A program made the position numbers and the translations under genes. The notes under the pieces were generated by a model. That model searched no databases and was not told where the DNA came from. It worked only from the letters and a program-made list of their open reading frames with translations. 64,000 nt of DNA from Litoribacillus peritrichatus (GTDB lineage Bacteria > Pseudomonadota > Gammaproteobacteria > Pseudomonadales > Litoribrevibacteraceae), in the NCBI RefSeq assembly GCF_039537985.1, contig NZ_BAABBN010000015.1, forward strand, positions 372,001 through 436,000. Reading direction: 5' to 3'. Each line of letters begins with the position of its first letter. The stretch's first letter is position 1. Positions 50,119 to 57,484 of the stretch are shown piece after piece.

Positions 50119-51186
50119 GTGTTAGGTAACTTCTCTCAACGTAATTATTTCAAAACCTCATTCCTCTCGTTATGTGCTTTGATTCTTCTGTCATTAACGG
50201 GATGTGTCTCTATGAATGTTAAAGACGCAAAAACTCCATCCAGCGTTAAACAAATCGTGGCAGCGAATATTGGACAAGTCCTTACCCCAGATAATCGCTT
50301 AACGGCAAAGCATGATCTTGAAGAGGGGTATCAATATAGGATGCTAACTCTTGATAGCGAAGAAGAGGAAAGCCCGCGTTATATTTATCGCTTAACAAAG
50401 GTAGATGGTGACTTCTTGTATTTTTCAACAGTAGATAAATATGGAAGAGAAAGCTTTAAGGATTACGAAAGATTTAGATTTGGTCAATTAAGTAAACTGA
50501 AAAAGAATAATAGCTATAAAGCTGACGATTATAATCATTGTTTATTCACCATTGGTGAGTGCGCTTACAAGAACTTCTTTGGTAAAGAGCAAGTCATTGA
50601 AACGACCTTTAGAGATGGAGTTTGGATTAGTAACGAACCTTATGGTCGCGATAAACGACAAGTGGTCTTTAGGGTTTATAAAACCGATGGTCTTCCTCTT
50701 TATGAGTATTCAGTATGGCCTGAAGGAACAACTCTCGAAAAAAGACGAGTCGAGATAGATCAAAGTTACGGACTAACTTTTGATGTAACTAAAACTACTA
50801 GGGGGATGCCTGTCGCTCGTGCCGTGTGTATTGATGCTGAAGAAACTCGTAGGATTGGGGTTGAGATAAGGCTAGAAAGCACTGATGGGAAAGCTATAAC
50901 AAAACATAGGCGCTTCATTGCTCAGTTGGAAGAGTTTGTTAGTTCTGACCCTTGTTTGCCAAGGTTGTCTCGGTCAACAATTCAGCAGGTTAAAGGTAAT
51001 GGGTGGATATTCGATAAGCCAAATGGCGAGATAATTATCGATACTATTAATGAAGGTATTAGCGCTTACACTTTAGCTTCTTTTTCAATGGGTAATTTTG
51101 ATCAGTGGTATTCACTTACATCAAAGCGCTTGAAGGATTATTTTGAGCCTAAAGGAATTAAAGCTTATATAAAAGTTGACCCTTAG
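50119..51186 (+). CDS. Orphan lipoprotein of unknown function inside the tRNA-flanked segment
   Basis: A 355-residue lipoprotein. The signal core is LSLCALILLSLTGCVS with lipobox LTGC, Cys at residue 29. The start is GTG 50119, with GGAG eight bases upstream. The mature protein is rich in charged and aromatic residues and beta-type sequence, with no motif I recognise. It is the only complete gene between the two tRNA-His copies, and its surroundings are more AT-rich by eye than the core genes on either side, consistent with acquired cargo. The function is unknown. Confidence 0.7.
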   Translation: MLGNFSQRNYFKTSFLSLCALILLSLTGCVSMNVKDAKTPSSVKQIVAANIGQVLTPDNRLTAKHDLEEGYQYRMLTLDSEEEESPRYIYRLTKVDGDFLYFSTVDKYGRESFKDYERFRFGQLSKLKKNNSYKADDYNHCLFTIGECAYKNFFGKEQVIETTFRDGVWISNEPYGRDKRQVVFRVYKTDGLPLYEYSVWPEGTTLEKRRVEIDQSYGLTFDVTKTTRGMPVARAVCIDAEETRRIGVEIRLESTDGKAITKHRRFIAQLEEFVSSDPCLPRLSRSTIQQVKGNGWIFDKPNGEIIIDTINEGISAYTLASFSMGNFDQWYSLTSKRLKDYFEPKGIKAYIKVDP

Positions 51187-51226
51187 CCTATAAAAATTGG
51201 GTTGTAGCTTTAGCTGAGCTGTAATG

Positions 51227-51607
51227 TTACTGCTTGTAGTGCAAGAGTTGAGAGTCTAATTCGCTCAAATCAGGCGTGTCTTCTAAAGCTATTTTGGCTT
51301 CAAAGCCTGTCATTTTCTTATATGCGGCGTAAATTTGAGATTCCAACCAAGTAGGATGCTTGGTGCTCACGATAAAACTGTCATGAACTGGAGTGCATTC
51401 TTTTGTTCCTGCCTCAAGCACTAAATCTACTAGCTGGCTATCGAGGTGCTGTAAGTGCTTCCAATTACTTTGAAAAAGATAGTGGGCAATGGGCTGGTTA
51501 GCTTCTTCTTTGGTTCCAAGCAAAACGCGAAGAATGGATGAATTGATTTTACGGTTGTAATTAAAAGTTCTGTTTCTAAGAAGTGTATAGGGTACTTGGA
51601 TATACAT
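51227..51607 (-). CDS. Replication-protein-like C-terminal fragment (VHDSFIV motif)
   Basis: A 126-residue product starting at ATG 51607 with AGGTGA five bases upstream. The segment TPVHDSFIVSTKHPTWLE, then IYAAYKKMTGFEAKI, resembles the C-terminal end of plasmid or element replication proteins and single-subunit polymerase-like proteins, where HDSF lies in the last motif. Such proteins are much longer, so this is probably a truncated remnant joined to a new N-terminus. The first codons lie in the direct repeat; copy 1 keeps a dead version that stops after nine codons. It may be a leftover of the mobile element's replication gene. Low certainty on function. Confidence 0.5.
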   Translation of the reverse strand: MYIQVPYTLLRNRTFNYNRKINSSILRVLLGTKEEANQPIAHYLFQSNWKHLQHLDSQLVDLVLEAGTKECTPVHDSFIVSTKHPTWLESQIYAAYKKMTGFEAKIALEDTPDLSELDSQLLHYKQ

Positions 51608-51791
51608 TTAGTTCACCTGAAATGTCATGGCGTGACGTTTGGTGTAACTAAAAAGGAAGAAGTAAAGACGCTTAACTCGGTATATTCGTTGGTAGATCAT
51701 TGAGTTAAGAAAAGAATGGGGTGGACGATGGGATTTGAACCCACGACGACCGGAATCACAATCCGGGGCTCTACCAACTGAGCTACGCCCA
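51599..51791 (-). repeat. Direct repeat copy 2 around the intact tRNA-His (att-like)
   Basis: Partner of 49577-49782, about 2.0 kb away. It holds TGACGTTTGGTGTAAC at 51633-51648, the inverted repeat CTTAACTC/GAGTTAAG between 51671 and 51709, and the tRNA-His body. The intact tRNA is in this copy, as expected for the gene-proximal end of an integrated element. Confidence 0.7.
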
Positions 51792-51793
51792 CC
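51717..51793 (-). tRNA. tRNA-His (GTG)
   Basis: Complete cloverleaf on the minus strand: acceptor GTGGGCG with CGTCCAC, encoded G at position -1 opposite C73, anticodon GTG, T-loop TTCAAAT and encoded CCA. These are the standard histidine identity elements. Last of a three-tRNA cluster. Confidence 0.95.
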
Positions 51794-51801
51794 ACATAAA
51801 A

Positions 51802-51877
51802 TGGCTCCTCGAGCTGGACTCGAACCAGCGACCAATAGATTAACAGTCTACTGCTCTACCAACTGAGCTATCGAGGA
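51802..51877 (-). tRNA. tRNA-Asn (GTT)
   Basis: Acceptor TCCTCGA pairs with TCGAGGA, discriminator G, encoded CCA, anticodon GTT in the loop CTGTTAA and T-loop TTCGAGT. Lies eight bases before tRNA-His in the same transcript. Confidence 0.95.
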
Positions 51878-51884
51878 ACGTTAA

Positions 51885-51975
51885 TGGCGGAGGAGGAGAG
51901 ATTCGAACTCTCGGTGGGCTATTAACCCACGCTGGTTTTCAAGACCAGTGCATTCAACCGCTCTGCCACCCCTCC
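51885..51975 (-). tRNA. tRNA-Ser (TGA)
   Basis: A 91-base class II tRNA with long variable arm. Acceptor GGAGGGG pairs with CTCCTCC, discriminator G, encoded CCA, anticodon TGA in the loop CTTGAAA. First gene of the tRNA cluster. Confidence 0.95.
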
Positions 51976-51988
51976 GCTGAGGCCGCCT

Positions 51989-52016
51989 ATATTAGCGAGT
52001 TGAAGATTTATGTCAA
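51989..52016 (-). promoter_or_regulatory. Promoter of the tRNA Ser-Asn-His cluster
   Basis: On the minus strand a perfect TTGACA (52016-52011) and TAATAT (51994-51989) at 16-base spacing, followed by the GC-rich AGGCGGCC, typical of stable-RNA promoters. The tRNA-Ser begins 14 bases further on. Confidence 0.75.
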
Positions 52017-52193
52017 CACCTTTTGTGAAAAAAAATTAACTTTCTAAGTGGTTGATTATTTTTTGATCTTTTTCTGGGTTTTTTTGTGTATTTTTCGTGC
52101 TTTACGGCAATTTTGGCATGAGCTGCTAGGATTAGAGTAACTGGAAATTGATGTGTGCACTTTCTGTTAAGAGGGTGTTGTTGGAGGTGATGG

Positions 52194-52520
52194 ATGTCAA
52201 AAATTACGATTGCCCAAGCCACAAACTTGTTGGATGAGTTTATTTTGGTGCTGGAGGATACATATTGGGAGGCAACTCAGTTGTCGGTGAAAGATGAGGT
52301 GTTTGCGTTAATTCGGTTGTTGAGTGCCGAGTTGACGGAATTGCAGAAAGTAAGTGTGCAGGATGATCATTATGACTATGAGGTGATCAGCACTAAGCCC
52401 TCTGTGATTCGGGATGGGGTTAAGAGTGCTCAGGAGAATGTGTTGCCGACGGTGCTGCGTGTTCAGACCAAGCAAAAGTTGTTGCCGTTATTCGATGCAT
52501 CGTTGGAGGCGTTTAGTTAA
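52194..52520 (+). CDS. Small conserved-looking protein of unknown function
   Basis: A 108-residue soluble, mostly helical protein with no cysteine and no recognised motif. GGAGGTGA a few bases before the ATG is a strong ribosome site, and codon use looks like the neighbouring core genes, so I believe it is real. It sits between the tRNA cluster, which is divergent, and folX. The acidic and Leu-rich first half could form a helical bundle. I cannot assign a function. Confidence 0.65.
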   Translation: MSKITIAQATNLLDEFILVLEDTYWEATQLSVKDEVFALIRLLSAELTELQKVSVQDDHYDYEVISTKPSVIRDGVKSAQENVLPTVLRVQTKQKLLPLFDASLEAFS

Positions 52521-52631
52521 TTCGGGTGTGCGTTAAAATCTCAGTTCTTACTTGATTTGCTGTTCCTGCATGTGATGATATGAAAAATAAATACGCTATC
52601 TGTTTTATTCTTCATTACGTCAGGGAAAAAG

Positions 52632-53000
52632 ATGTCTGTCAGTCAGCTTGCTAAAATTCGAATTAAAAACCTACGACTTAGAACCTTTATTGGTATTAAC
52701 GAGGAGGAGGTTAATAATAAACAGGATGTGGTGGTGAATGTTGAGATTCATTATTTGGCTGAGCGCGCAACGCATTCGGTTGAGATAGAGGATGCGCTCA
52801 ATTACAAACCGATCACTAAGTCTGTCATTCGTCATGTGGAAGAAAATCGCTTTGCTTTGCTGGAGTGCTTGACGGCGGAGTTGCTGGACTTGGTTGTGTG
52901 TGATGATCGGGTGGTGTTTGCTGAAGTTGAGGTGGATAAACCCAACGCTCTGCGGTTCGCAGATTCTGTGTCAATTGCTCTTTGTTATCACAAAGACTGA
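52632..53000 (+). CDS. folX: Dihydroneopterin triphosphate 2'-epimerase
   Basis: A 122-residue member of the FolB/FolX family. FolX converts 7,8-dihydroneopterin triphosphate to the monapterin form, for tetrahydromonapterin synthesis. The start IRIKNLRLRTFIGINEEE and the later DALNYKPITKSVIRHVEENRF match Escherichia coli FolX more closely than FolB. The catalytic Glu is in FALLECLTAELLD, and the last stretch ADSVSIAL closes the fold. It acts as an octamer in the cytoplasm. It converges with the transporter gene over a short hairpin. Confidence 0.88.
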   Translation: MSVSQLAKIRIKNLRLRTFIGINEEEVNNKQDVVVNVEIHYLAERATHSVEIEDALNYKPITKSVIRHVEENRFALLECLTAELLDLVVCDDRVVFAEVEVDKPNALRFADSVSIALCYHKD

Positions 53001-53030
53001 AGCCGATTGATTGTTCGTTAGTATCGGCTT
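53000..53030. terminator. Possible shared terminator between folX and the transporter gene
   Basis: AAGCCGAT at 53000-53007 pairs with ATCGGCTT at 53023-53030 around a 15-base loop. The T-runs are short on both sides, so it is a weak candidate for the convergent gene pair. Confidence 0.4.
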
Positions 53031-53031
53031 G

Positions 53032-54207
53032 TTAAAAACGTTCGTGGTTTTGCTGCAGTAAGTGTTTTGTCGTCGCTCGCTTGTAGCAAATGAGCAAGAT
53101 GGCGGATGCCATGCAGCAAACGGTAAGGTAAAGCAAGGTTGTGTTCCAGCCTGTCTGCTCTATCCATACGCTGGGTAAAATGGAGCCTAATGTCCCGCCA
53201 GTGTAATAGAAGGTGAGGTAGGTTCCGTTGGCCAGTCCTGAGTACTTTTCTTCGTTTTGATTCACTTCTGTGCTGAATATGGAATGGTTCGCAAATATGG
53301 CGCCGCATACCAGAGTAAAGCCTAGGCAGTACATCAGAATGTGGTTGAAGCTAAAACACCAGAGGCCGATGCAGCAGATTATTAACCAACTAAGCCCTCC
53401 GTATACTTGTAAGTGATTAAAGCTCTTTCTCATTTTGATGGTGATTAGGGCGGTTCCTATGGCGGCTATGTAGAAACTGTACACCAATAATACAGGCCAA
53501 TAACTGTCTTGATTGAAGGTTTCAAGAATCCTGAAGGGGATGAAGTTCAGAATGGCGACCATGGTAAAAAATTGCAGAAGAATGAATGGGTAGAGGTAGC
53601 GGTTGGTTGGATGCGTCAGGCACTCAATCAGGTGGCTGCTTTTAATGGTTTGTTGGTGCTTGGGTTTGTGGTTTGGTAAAGTCTGTAGTGGCTTGAGCGC
53701 CAGTAAGCTTAAAATGGCCAGAATAATGAAGGTTCCTCGCCAGCTTACGTATTCTGTGAATAGGATGCTGGCAGTTCTGCCGCTTAAGCCGCCGACAATG
53801 GTTAACGCTATGAAGATGGATAGGGTTTGTTGCAGTTTCTCTTTTTGAGTGGTTCTGGTGAGTAGTGTCATGATGGAAGTCAGCATGACTGGTAGGGTCA
53901 TGCCTTCTATTGCCCGAATTATTATGGCTTGGGATATGTCTGTGATCAATGCAAATGAAATATGACAGCTTGCCATAATCAGGCAGGATGCAATGAGTCC
54001 GTGTTTGGCTGGAAATTTTTCGAGAAAAAAGCCGTAGCTTAGAGGTGCAATTGCCAGGGGCAGCATGACAGCGGTGGTAAGCAGTGCTGCTGTGTGTGTG
54101 GAGCTTTGGAATTCAGTAGCGAGTGCAGGCAGTATGGGTTGAGGGGCATACAGGATAGCGTATGCCAATAAGGTCAACCCATAAAGAACTCGATGCTCTG
54201 CTGACAA
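53032..54207 (-). CDS. Major facilitator transporter, YnfM-like
   Basis: A 391-residue inner-membrane protein with about twelve hydrophobic segments. The opening LYGLTLLAYAILYAPQPILP and the loop RAIEGMTLPVMLTSIMTLL resemble the YnfM and arabinose-efflux branch of the superfamily. The start is TTG 54207, two bases after the ispB stop codon, with no ribosome site of its own, so it is probably translated by coupling with ispB. No internal Met near the start fits the first helix. Substrate unknown. Confidence 0.75.
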   Translation of the reverse strand: MSAEHRVLYGLTLLAYAILYAPQPILPALATEFQSSTHTAALLTTAVMLPLAIAPLSYGFFLEKFPAKHGLIASCLIMASCHISFALITDISQAIIIRAIEGMTLPVMLTSIMTLLTRTTQKEKLQQTLSIFIALTIVGGLSGRTASILFTEYVSWRGTFIILAILSLLALKPLQTLPNHKPKHQQTIKSSHLIECLTHPTNRYLYPFILLQFFTMVAILNFIPFRILETFNQDSYWPVLLVYSFYIAAIGTALITIKMRKSFNHLQVYGGLSWLIICCIGLWCFSFNHILMYCLGFTLVCGAIFANHSIFSTEVNQNEEKYSGLANGTYLTFYYTGGTLGSILPSVWIEQTGWNTTLLYLTVCCMASAILLICYKRATTKHLLQQNHERF

Positions 54208-54209
54208 TG

Positions 54210-55178
54210 TTATTGTTTGCGGTCAACTGCAAGTTCAAGCACGGCTTCCATGCTTTTAGTGTGTTCGTTCTGCGGAAGCATGTTTAGCGCGGCCTGAGCT
54301 TTGTCTGCAAGTTCTAATGCTTTCTGTTTGCAGTAGGCTAACGCGCCGGAGTCATGAACGATTTGCTGAATTTGGGTGATGTCTTCCAGTCCACCTTTTC
54401 GTATGGCTTGGCGGATCAGTTTTGCCTCTGTTTCGGAGCCGGCTTTCATGGCTTGAATGAGTGGCAAAGTTGGTTTGCCTTCCGCCAGGTCGTCGCCCAC
54501 GTTTTTGCCCATGGTGGTTGCGTCACCTTCGTAATCCAGGATGTCATCCATGATTTGAAAGCCAAGACCTAAATTAAGGCCATAATCTGCGCTGGCTTTA
54601 ATGTGGTTGGTGTTATTGGTGCTGAGCAGGGCGCCACACTCTGTACTGGCTTCAAACAGCTTGGCTGTTTTTCCATAGATAACGTCCATGTATTGTGCTT
54701 CAGAGACGTTCGGGTTCTTCACGTTCATCAGTTGCAGCACTTCGCCTTCTGCAATGACGCAGGTGGCGTTAGATAATACGCGCATGACTGAAAGGTTCTC
54801 AGTTTCTACCAAAATCTGGAATGCCCGGGAATATAAGAAGTCGCCGACCAAAACGCTTGGCTCGTTGCCCCATTTTGCATTGGCTGTTGTTTTTCCTCTG
54901 CGCATGTCGGAAGAGTCGACCACATCGTCGTGAAGCAGAGTTGCGGTATGGAGAAATTCAATTACGGTGGCAAGCTTAATGTGTTTATCGCCTTGGTAGC
55001 CAAGAGCATTGGCTGAAAGTAAAGCGAGTAACGGGCGCATGCGTTTGCCACCGGACTCAATGATGTGGTGGCCAATTTTTACAACAAGTGGAACATCGGA
55101 ATGCAGTTGCCCGAGAATGAACTGATTAACGGCTTCAAAATCGGATTGGACCGATGCATAAATATTGTTTTTTTGCAT
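54210..55178 (-). CDS. ispB: Octaprenyl diphosphate synthase
   Basis: A 322-residue trans-polyprenyl synthase that builds the ubiquinone side chain from isopentenyl diphosphate. The first Asp-rich motif is in LLHDDVVDSS near residue 85 and the second in FQIMDDILDYEG near 212. GGKRMRPLLALL and TAKLFEAS complete the pattern. The residues before the first Asp motif are small or medium, in line with a long product; the exact chain length cannot be told from sequence. It is divergent from rplU-rpmA, the classical arrangement. Confidence 0.93.
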   Translation of the reverse strand: MQKNNIYASVQSDFEAVNQFILGQLHSDVPLVVKIGHHIIESGGKRMRPLLALLSANALGYQGDKHIKLATVIEFLHTATLLHDDVVDSSDMRRGKTTANAKWGNEPSVLVGDFLYSRAFQILVETENLSVMRVLSNATCVIAEGEVLQLMNVKNPNVSEAQYMDVIYGKTAKLFEASTECGALLSTNNTNHIKASADYGLNLGLGFQIMDDILDYEGDATTMGKNVGDDLAEGKPTLPLIQAMKAGSETEAKLIRQAIRKGGLEDITQIQQIVHDSGALAYCKQKALELADKAQAALNMLPQNEHTKSMEAVLELAVDRKQ

Positions 55179-55326
55179 TATTAAGCTGGCTCTTGAACAG
55201 CGATTGTTTTGGTTCGTTATAAAATAAAGGAAGGCAGTATAGCGGTTTTTAAAATTATTGTATCTAAGTGATCTTTATTTGTGCTTCTTTGTTAGTCGAT
55301 TTCATTGATTTAATGCAATAACTGGC

Positions 55327-55382
55327 TTGTATTTGTAGGGCGTTGCTCATAGAATAAGCGCCCCTGCGAACTCGTCCGCAGG
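55327..55382 (+). promoter_or_regulatory. rplU promoter and hairpin leader
   Basis: TTGTAT at 55327-55332 and TAGAAT at 55350-55355 are 17 bases apart. Right after the expected start site a perfect hairpin, CCTGCG at 55363-55368 with CGCAGG at 55377-55382, forms, and about 100 more bases precede rplU. This long structured leader could serve ribosomal-protein feedback control. The rest of the 305-base gap to ispB holds nothing else I recognise. Confidence 0.55.
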
Positions 55383-55483
55383 ATATGTGCTCCCTGTAAT
55401 AGGGGTTTCAGAGTGAACTCCTTAGAAACAGGTATGTAAGAAGCCATCTTAATTTGGCGAGATTATTTTTGGAGTGTAATGCA

Positions 55484-55795
55484 ATGCATGCAGTTTTTGT
55501 TAGCGGTGGTAAGCAGCACCGTGTTCAAGCGGGTGACCGCATCAAGTTAGAAAAACTTGAAGTTGAAACTGGCGCAACTATCGATTTTGATCGCGTTCTT
55601 CTGGTTTCTGATGGCGAAACAATCAAAATTGGTGAGCCAGAGCTGAAAGGCGCTAAAGTATCTGCTGAAGTTCTTGAGCATGGTCGTCACAAGAAAGTGA
55701 ATATCATTAAGTTCAAGCGTCGTAAGCATCATATGAAGCGTATGGGTCACCGTCAGTGGTATACTGAGGTGAAAATCACTGGAATTAACGCGTAA
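55484..55795 (+). CDS. rplU: Ribosomal protein L21
   Basis: A 103-residue 50S protein binding 23S rRNA. It begins MHAVFVSGGKQHRV at ATG 55484, with GGAG nine bases upstream; a longer frame from 55454 lacks support. The C-terminal KFKRRKHHMKRMGHRQ is the L21 signature. Followed by rpmA after 45 bases, as in nearly all bacteria. Confidence 0.97.
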   Translation: MHAVFVSGGKQHRVQAGDRIKLEKLEVETGATIDFDRVLLVSDGETIKIGEPELKGAKVSAEVLEHGRHKKVNIIKFKRRKHHMKRMGHRQWYTEVKITGINA

Positions 55796-55840
55796 TCGAT
55801 TCGTCCGATTTCAGGTTAACTATTTTTAAGGAGTGACATC

Positions 55841-56101
55841 ATGGCTCATAAAAAAGCTGGTGGTAGTACTAATAACGGTCGCGATTCGGAATCGAAACGG
55901 TTAGGCGTTAAGCGATTCGGCGGCCAAAATGTAGTGGCAGGCAATATCATCGTTCGTCAACGTGGTACTAAGTTCCACGCAGGCACAAACGTAGGTTGTG
56001 GTAAAGACCACACTCTATTTGCTACTGCAGATGGTGAAGTGAAATTTGAAGTTCGTGGACCAAAGAACCGTAAATACGTTTCTATCGTTGCGTCTGCATA
56101 A
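55841..56101 (+). CDS. rpmA: Ribosomal protein L27
   Basis: An 86-residue 50S protein whose N-terminal tail reaches the peptidyl-transferase centre. It starts MAHKKAGGSTNNGRDS, which has the conserved N-terminal form without the cleavable extension of Firmicutes, and contains GGQNVVAGNIIVRQRGT. AAGGAG precedes the start. A strong terminator follows at 56141-56164. Confidence 0.97.
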   Translation: MAHKKAGGSTNNGRDSESKRLGVKRFGGQNVVAGNIIVRQRGTKFHAGTNVGCGKDHTLFATADGEVKFEVRGPKNRKYVSIVASA

Positions 56102-56140
56102 CTTCTGCTGACTCTGCCTTAGGGCGGTTGTTGGTCCGAA

Positions 56141-56164
56141 AAGCCCCGCTTGCGGGGCTTTTTT
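56141..56164 (+). terminator. Intrinsic terminator after rpmA
   Basis: AAGCCCCGC at 56141-56149 pairs perfectly with GCGGGGCTT at 56152-56160 around TT, then four more Ts. It separates rplU-rpmA from obgE. Confidence 0.92.
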
Positions 56165-56217
56165 GTTATATATTATTTGTAATTGGTTGTTTTTAAGGTT
56201 TGCCCAGGGGGTGCTTG

Positions 56218-57435
56218 GTGAAATTTGTTGATGAAGCTCAAGTCTATGTTGAGGCTGGCAATGGTGGTAATGGTTGCTTAAGTTTTCGCCGAGAGAAGTA
56301 TGCTCCGAAGGGCGGACCAGATGGCGGCGATGGTGGTGATGGTGGTTCTGTTATTGTTGAGGCAGACTACAATCTGAATACCTTGATTGACTACCGTTAT
56401 CAGCCAAAATATAAAGCTGAAAACGGCCAAGGCGGTATGGGTCGTGATTGTCGTGGCATTGGTGGTGAGGATATTGTCCTTAAAGTGCCGGTTGGCACGA
56501 CCGTGATAGACTTGGATACCGATGAAACTTTGGGAGATTTGGCTGAGCCTGGCCAGCAGTTGGTGGTTGCTAAGGGCGGTTTTCATGGTTTGGGAAATAC
56601 GCGATTTAAATCAAGCGTGAATCGTGCGCCGCGTCAGACCACGAAAGGGAAGCCGGGTGAGTCCCGAAACCTGAAGTTTGAATTAAAAGTGTTGGCGGAT
56701 GTGGGGCTGCTGGGATTGCCGAATGCGGGTAAGTCGACTTTTATTCGTGCTGTCTCCAAAGCAAAGCCAAAAGTGGCGGATTATCCCTTTACGACGTTGG
56801 TGCCTAATTTGGGTGTGGTCAGCCCTGAACCTTATAAAAGCTTTGTAATCGCTGATATTCCTGGTTTGATTGAGGGTGCTGCAGAAGGTGCGGGTTTGGG
56901 TATTCGCTTTTTGAAGCATTTGGTTCGTACTCGTTTGATGTTGCATATTGTTGATGTCTCACCGTTTGATGAATCAGACCCGGCAGAATCTGCTGCGGCC
57001 ATCATTCGGGAGTTGGAAAAATTTAGCCCAACGCTGGCTTCACGGGATCGTTGGTTGGTGCTGAATAAACTTGACTTGGTGCCTGAAGACGAACGCGATG
57101 CCTTGTGTGACTCTATTCTTGAGAAGTTGGAGTGGGAAGGCCCGGTTTATAAGGTGACAGCAATTAATGGCGAGGGTACGAAGTTACTCTGTTACGACAT
57201 CATGGAGTTTGTGGACGAGTTGAAGGCTCAGATTGATTCTGATCCTGAATTCGCAGAAGCTGAGCGAGCGATGCAGGACGCGATGGCTGAAGAGGGTCGA
57301 GAGCGAATTGAAGCGTTAAGGTCGGCGAAGCGTGCTGAAAGTCGAGCGGCGAGAGCGGCGGCACAAGAAGCGGGCATTGATGATGAAGACTGGGACGATG
57401 ATGATTACGACGTGGAGTCGATTTACGTCCCATAG
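56218..57435 (+). CDS. obgE: Obg/CgtA GTPase
   Basis: A 405-residue GTPase in 50S subunit assembly and stress control. The N-terminal Obg glycine-rich domain (1-158) has phrases such as GNGGNGCLSFRREK and GGDGGDGGSV. The G domain follows: P-loop GLPNAGKST, DIPGLIEGA and NKLD. The start is GTG 56218 with AGGGGG just upstream, better than the upstream ATG at 56200 in the same frame. The C-terminal tail is strongly acidic. proB follows 49 bases later. Confidence 0.96.
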   Translation: MKFVDEAQVYVEAGNGGNGCLSFRREKYAPKGGPDGGDGGDGGSVIVEADYNLNTLIDYRYQPKYKAENGQGGMGRDCRGIGGEDIVLKVPVGTTVIDLDTDETLGDLAEPGQQLVVAKGGFHGLGNTRFKSSVNRAPRQTTKGKPGESRNLKFELKVLADVGLLGLPNAGKSTFIRAVSKAKPKVADYPFTTLVPNLGVVSPEPYKSFVIADIPGLIEGAAEGAGLGIRFLKHLVRTRLMLHIVDVSPFDESDPAESAAAIIRELEKFSPTLASRDRWLVLNKLDLVPEDERDALCDSILEKLEWEGPVYKVTAINGEGTKLLCYDIMEFVDELKAQIDSDPEFAEAERAMQDAMAEEGRERIEALRSAKRAESRAARAAAQEAGIDDEDWDDDDYDVESIYVP

Positions 57436-57484
57436 GAACTGGAAGCATTGCATTGTGATGCGCTGTGGGTGGATGTAGGGCTAA

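Noticed and set aside
51608..51835. A 75-codon open frame across tRNA-His and tRNA-Asn
   Set aside because: It runs through two tRNA genes and its residues are translations of tRNA arms. Not a protein.
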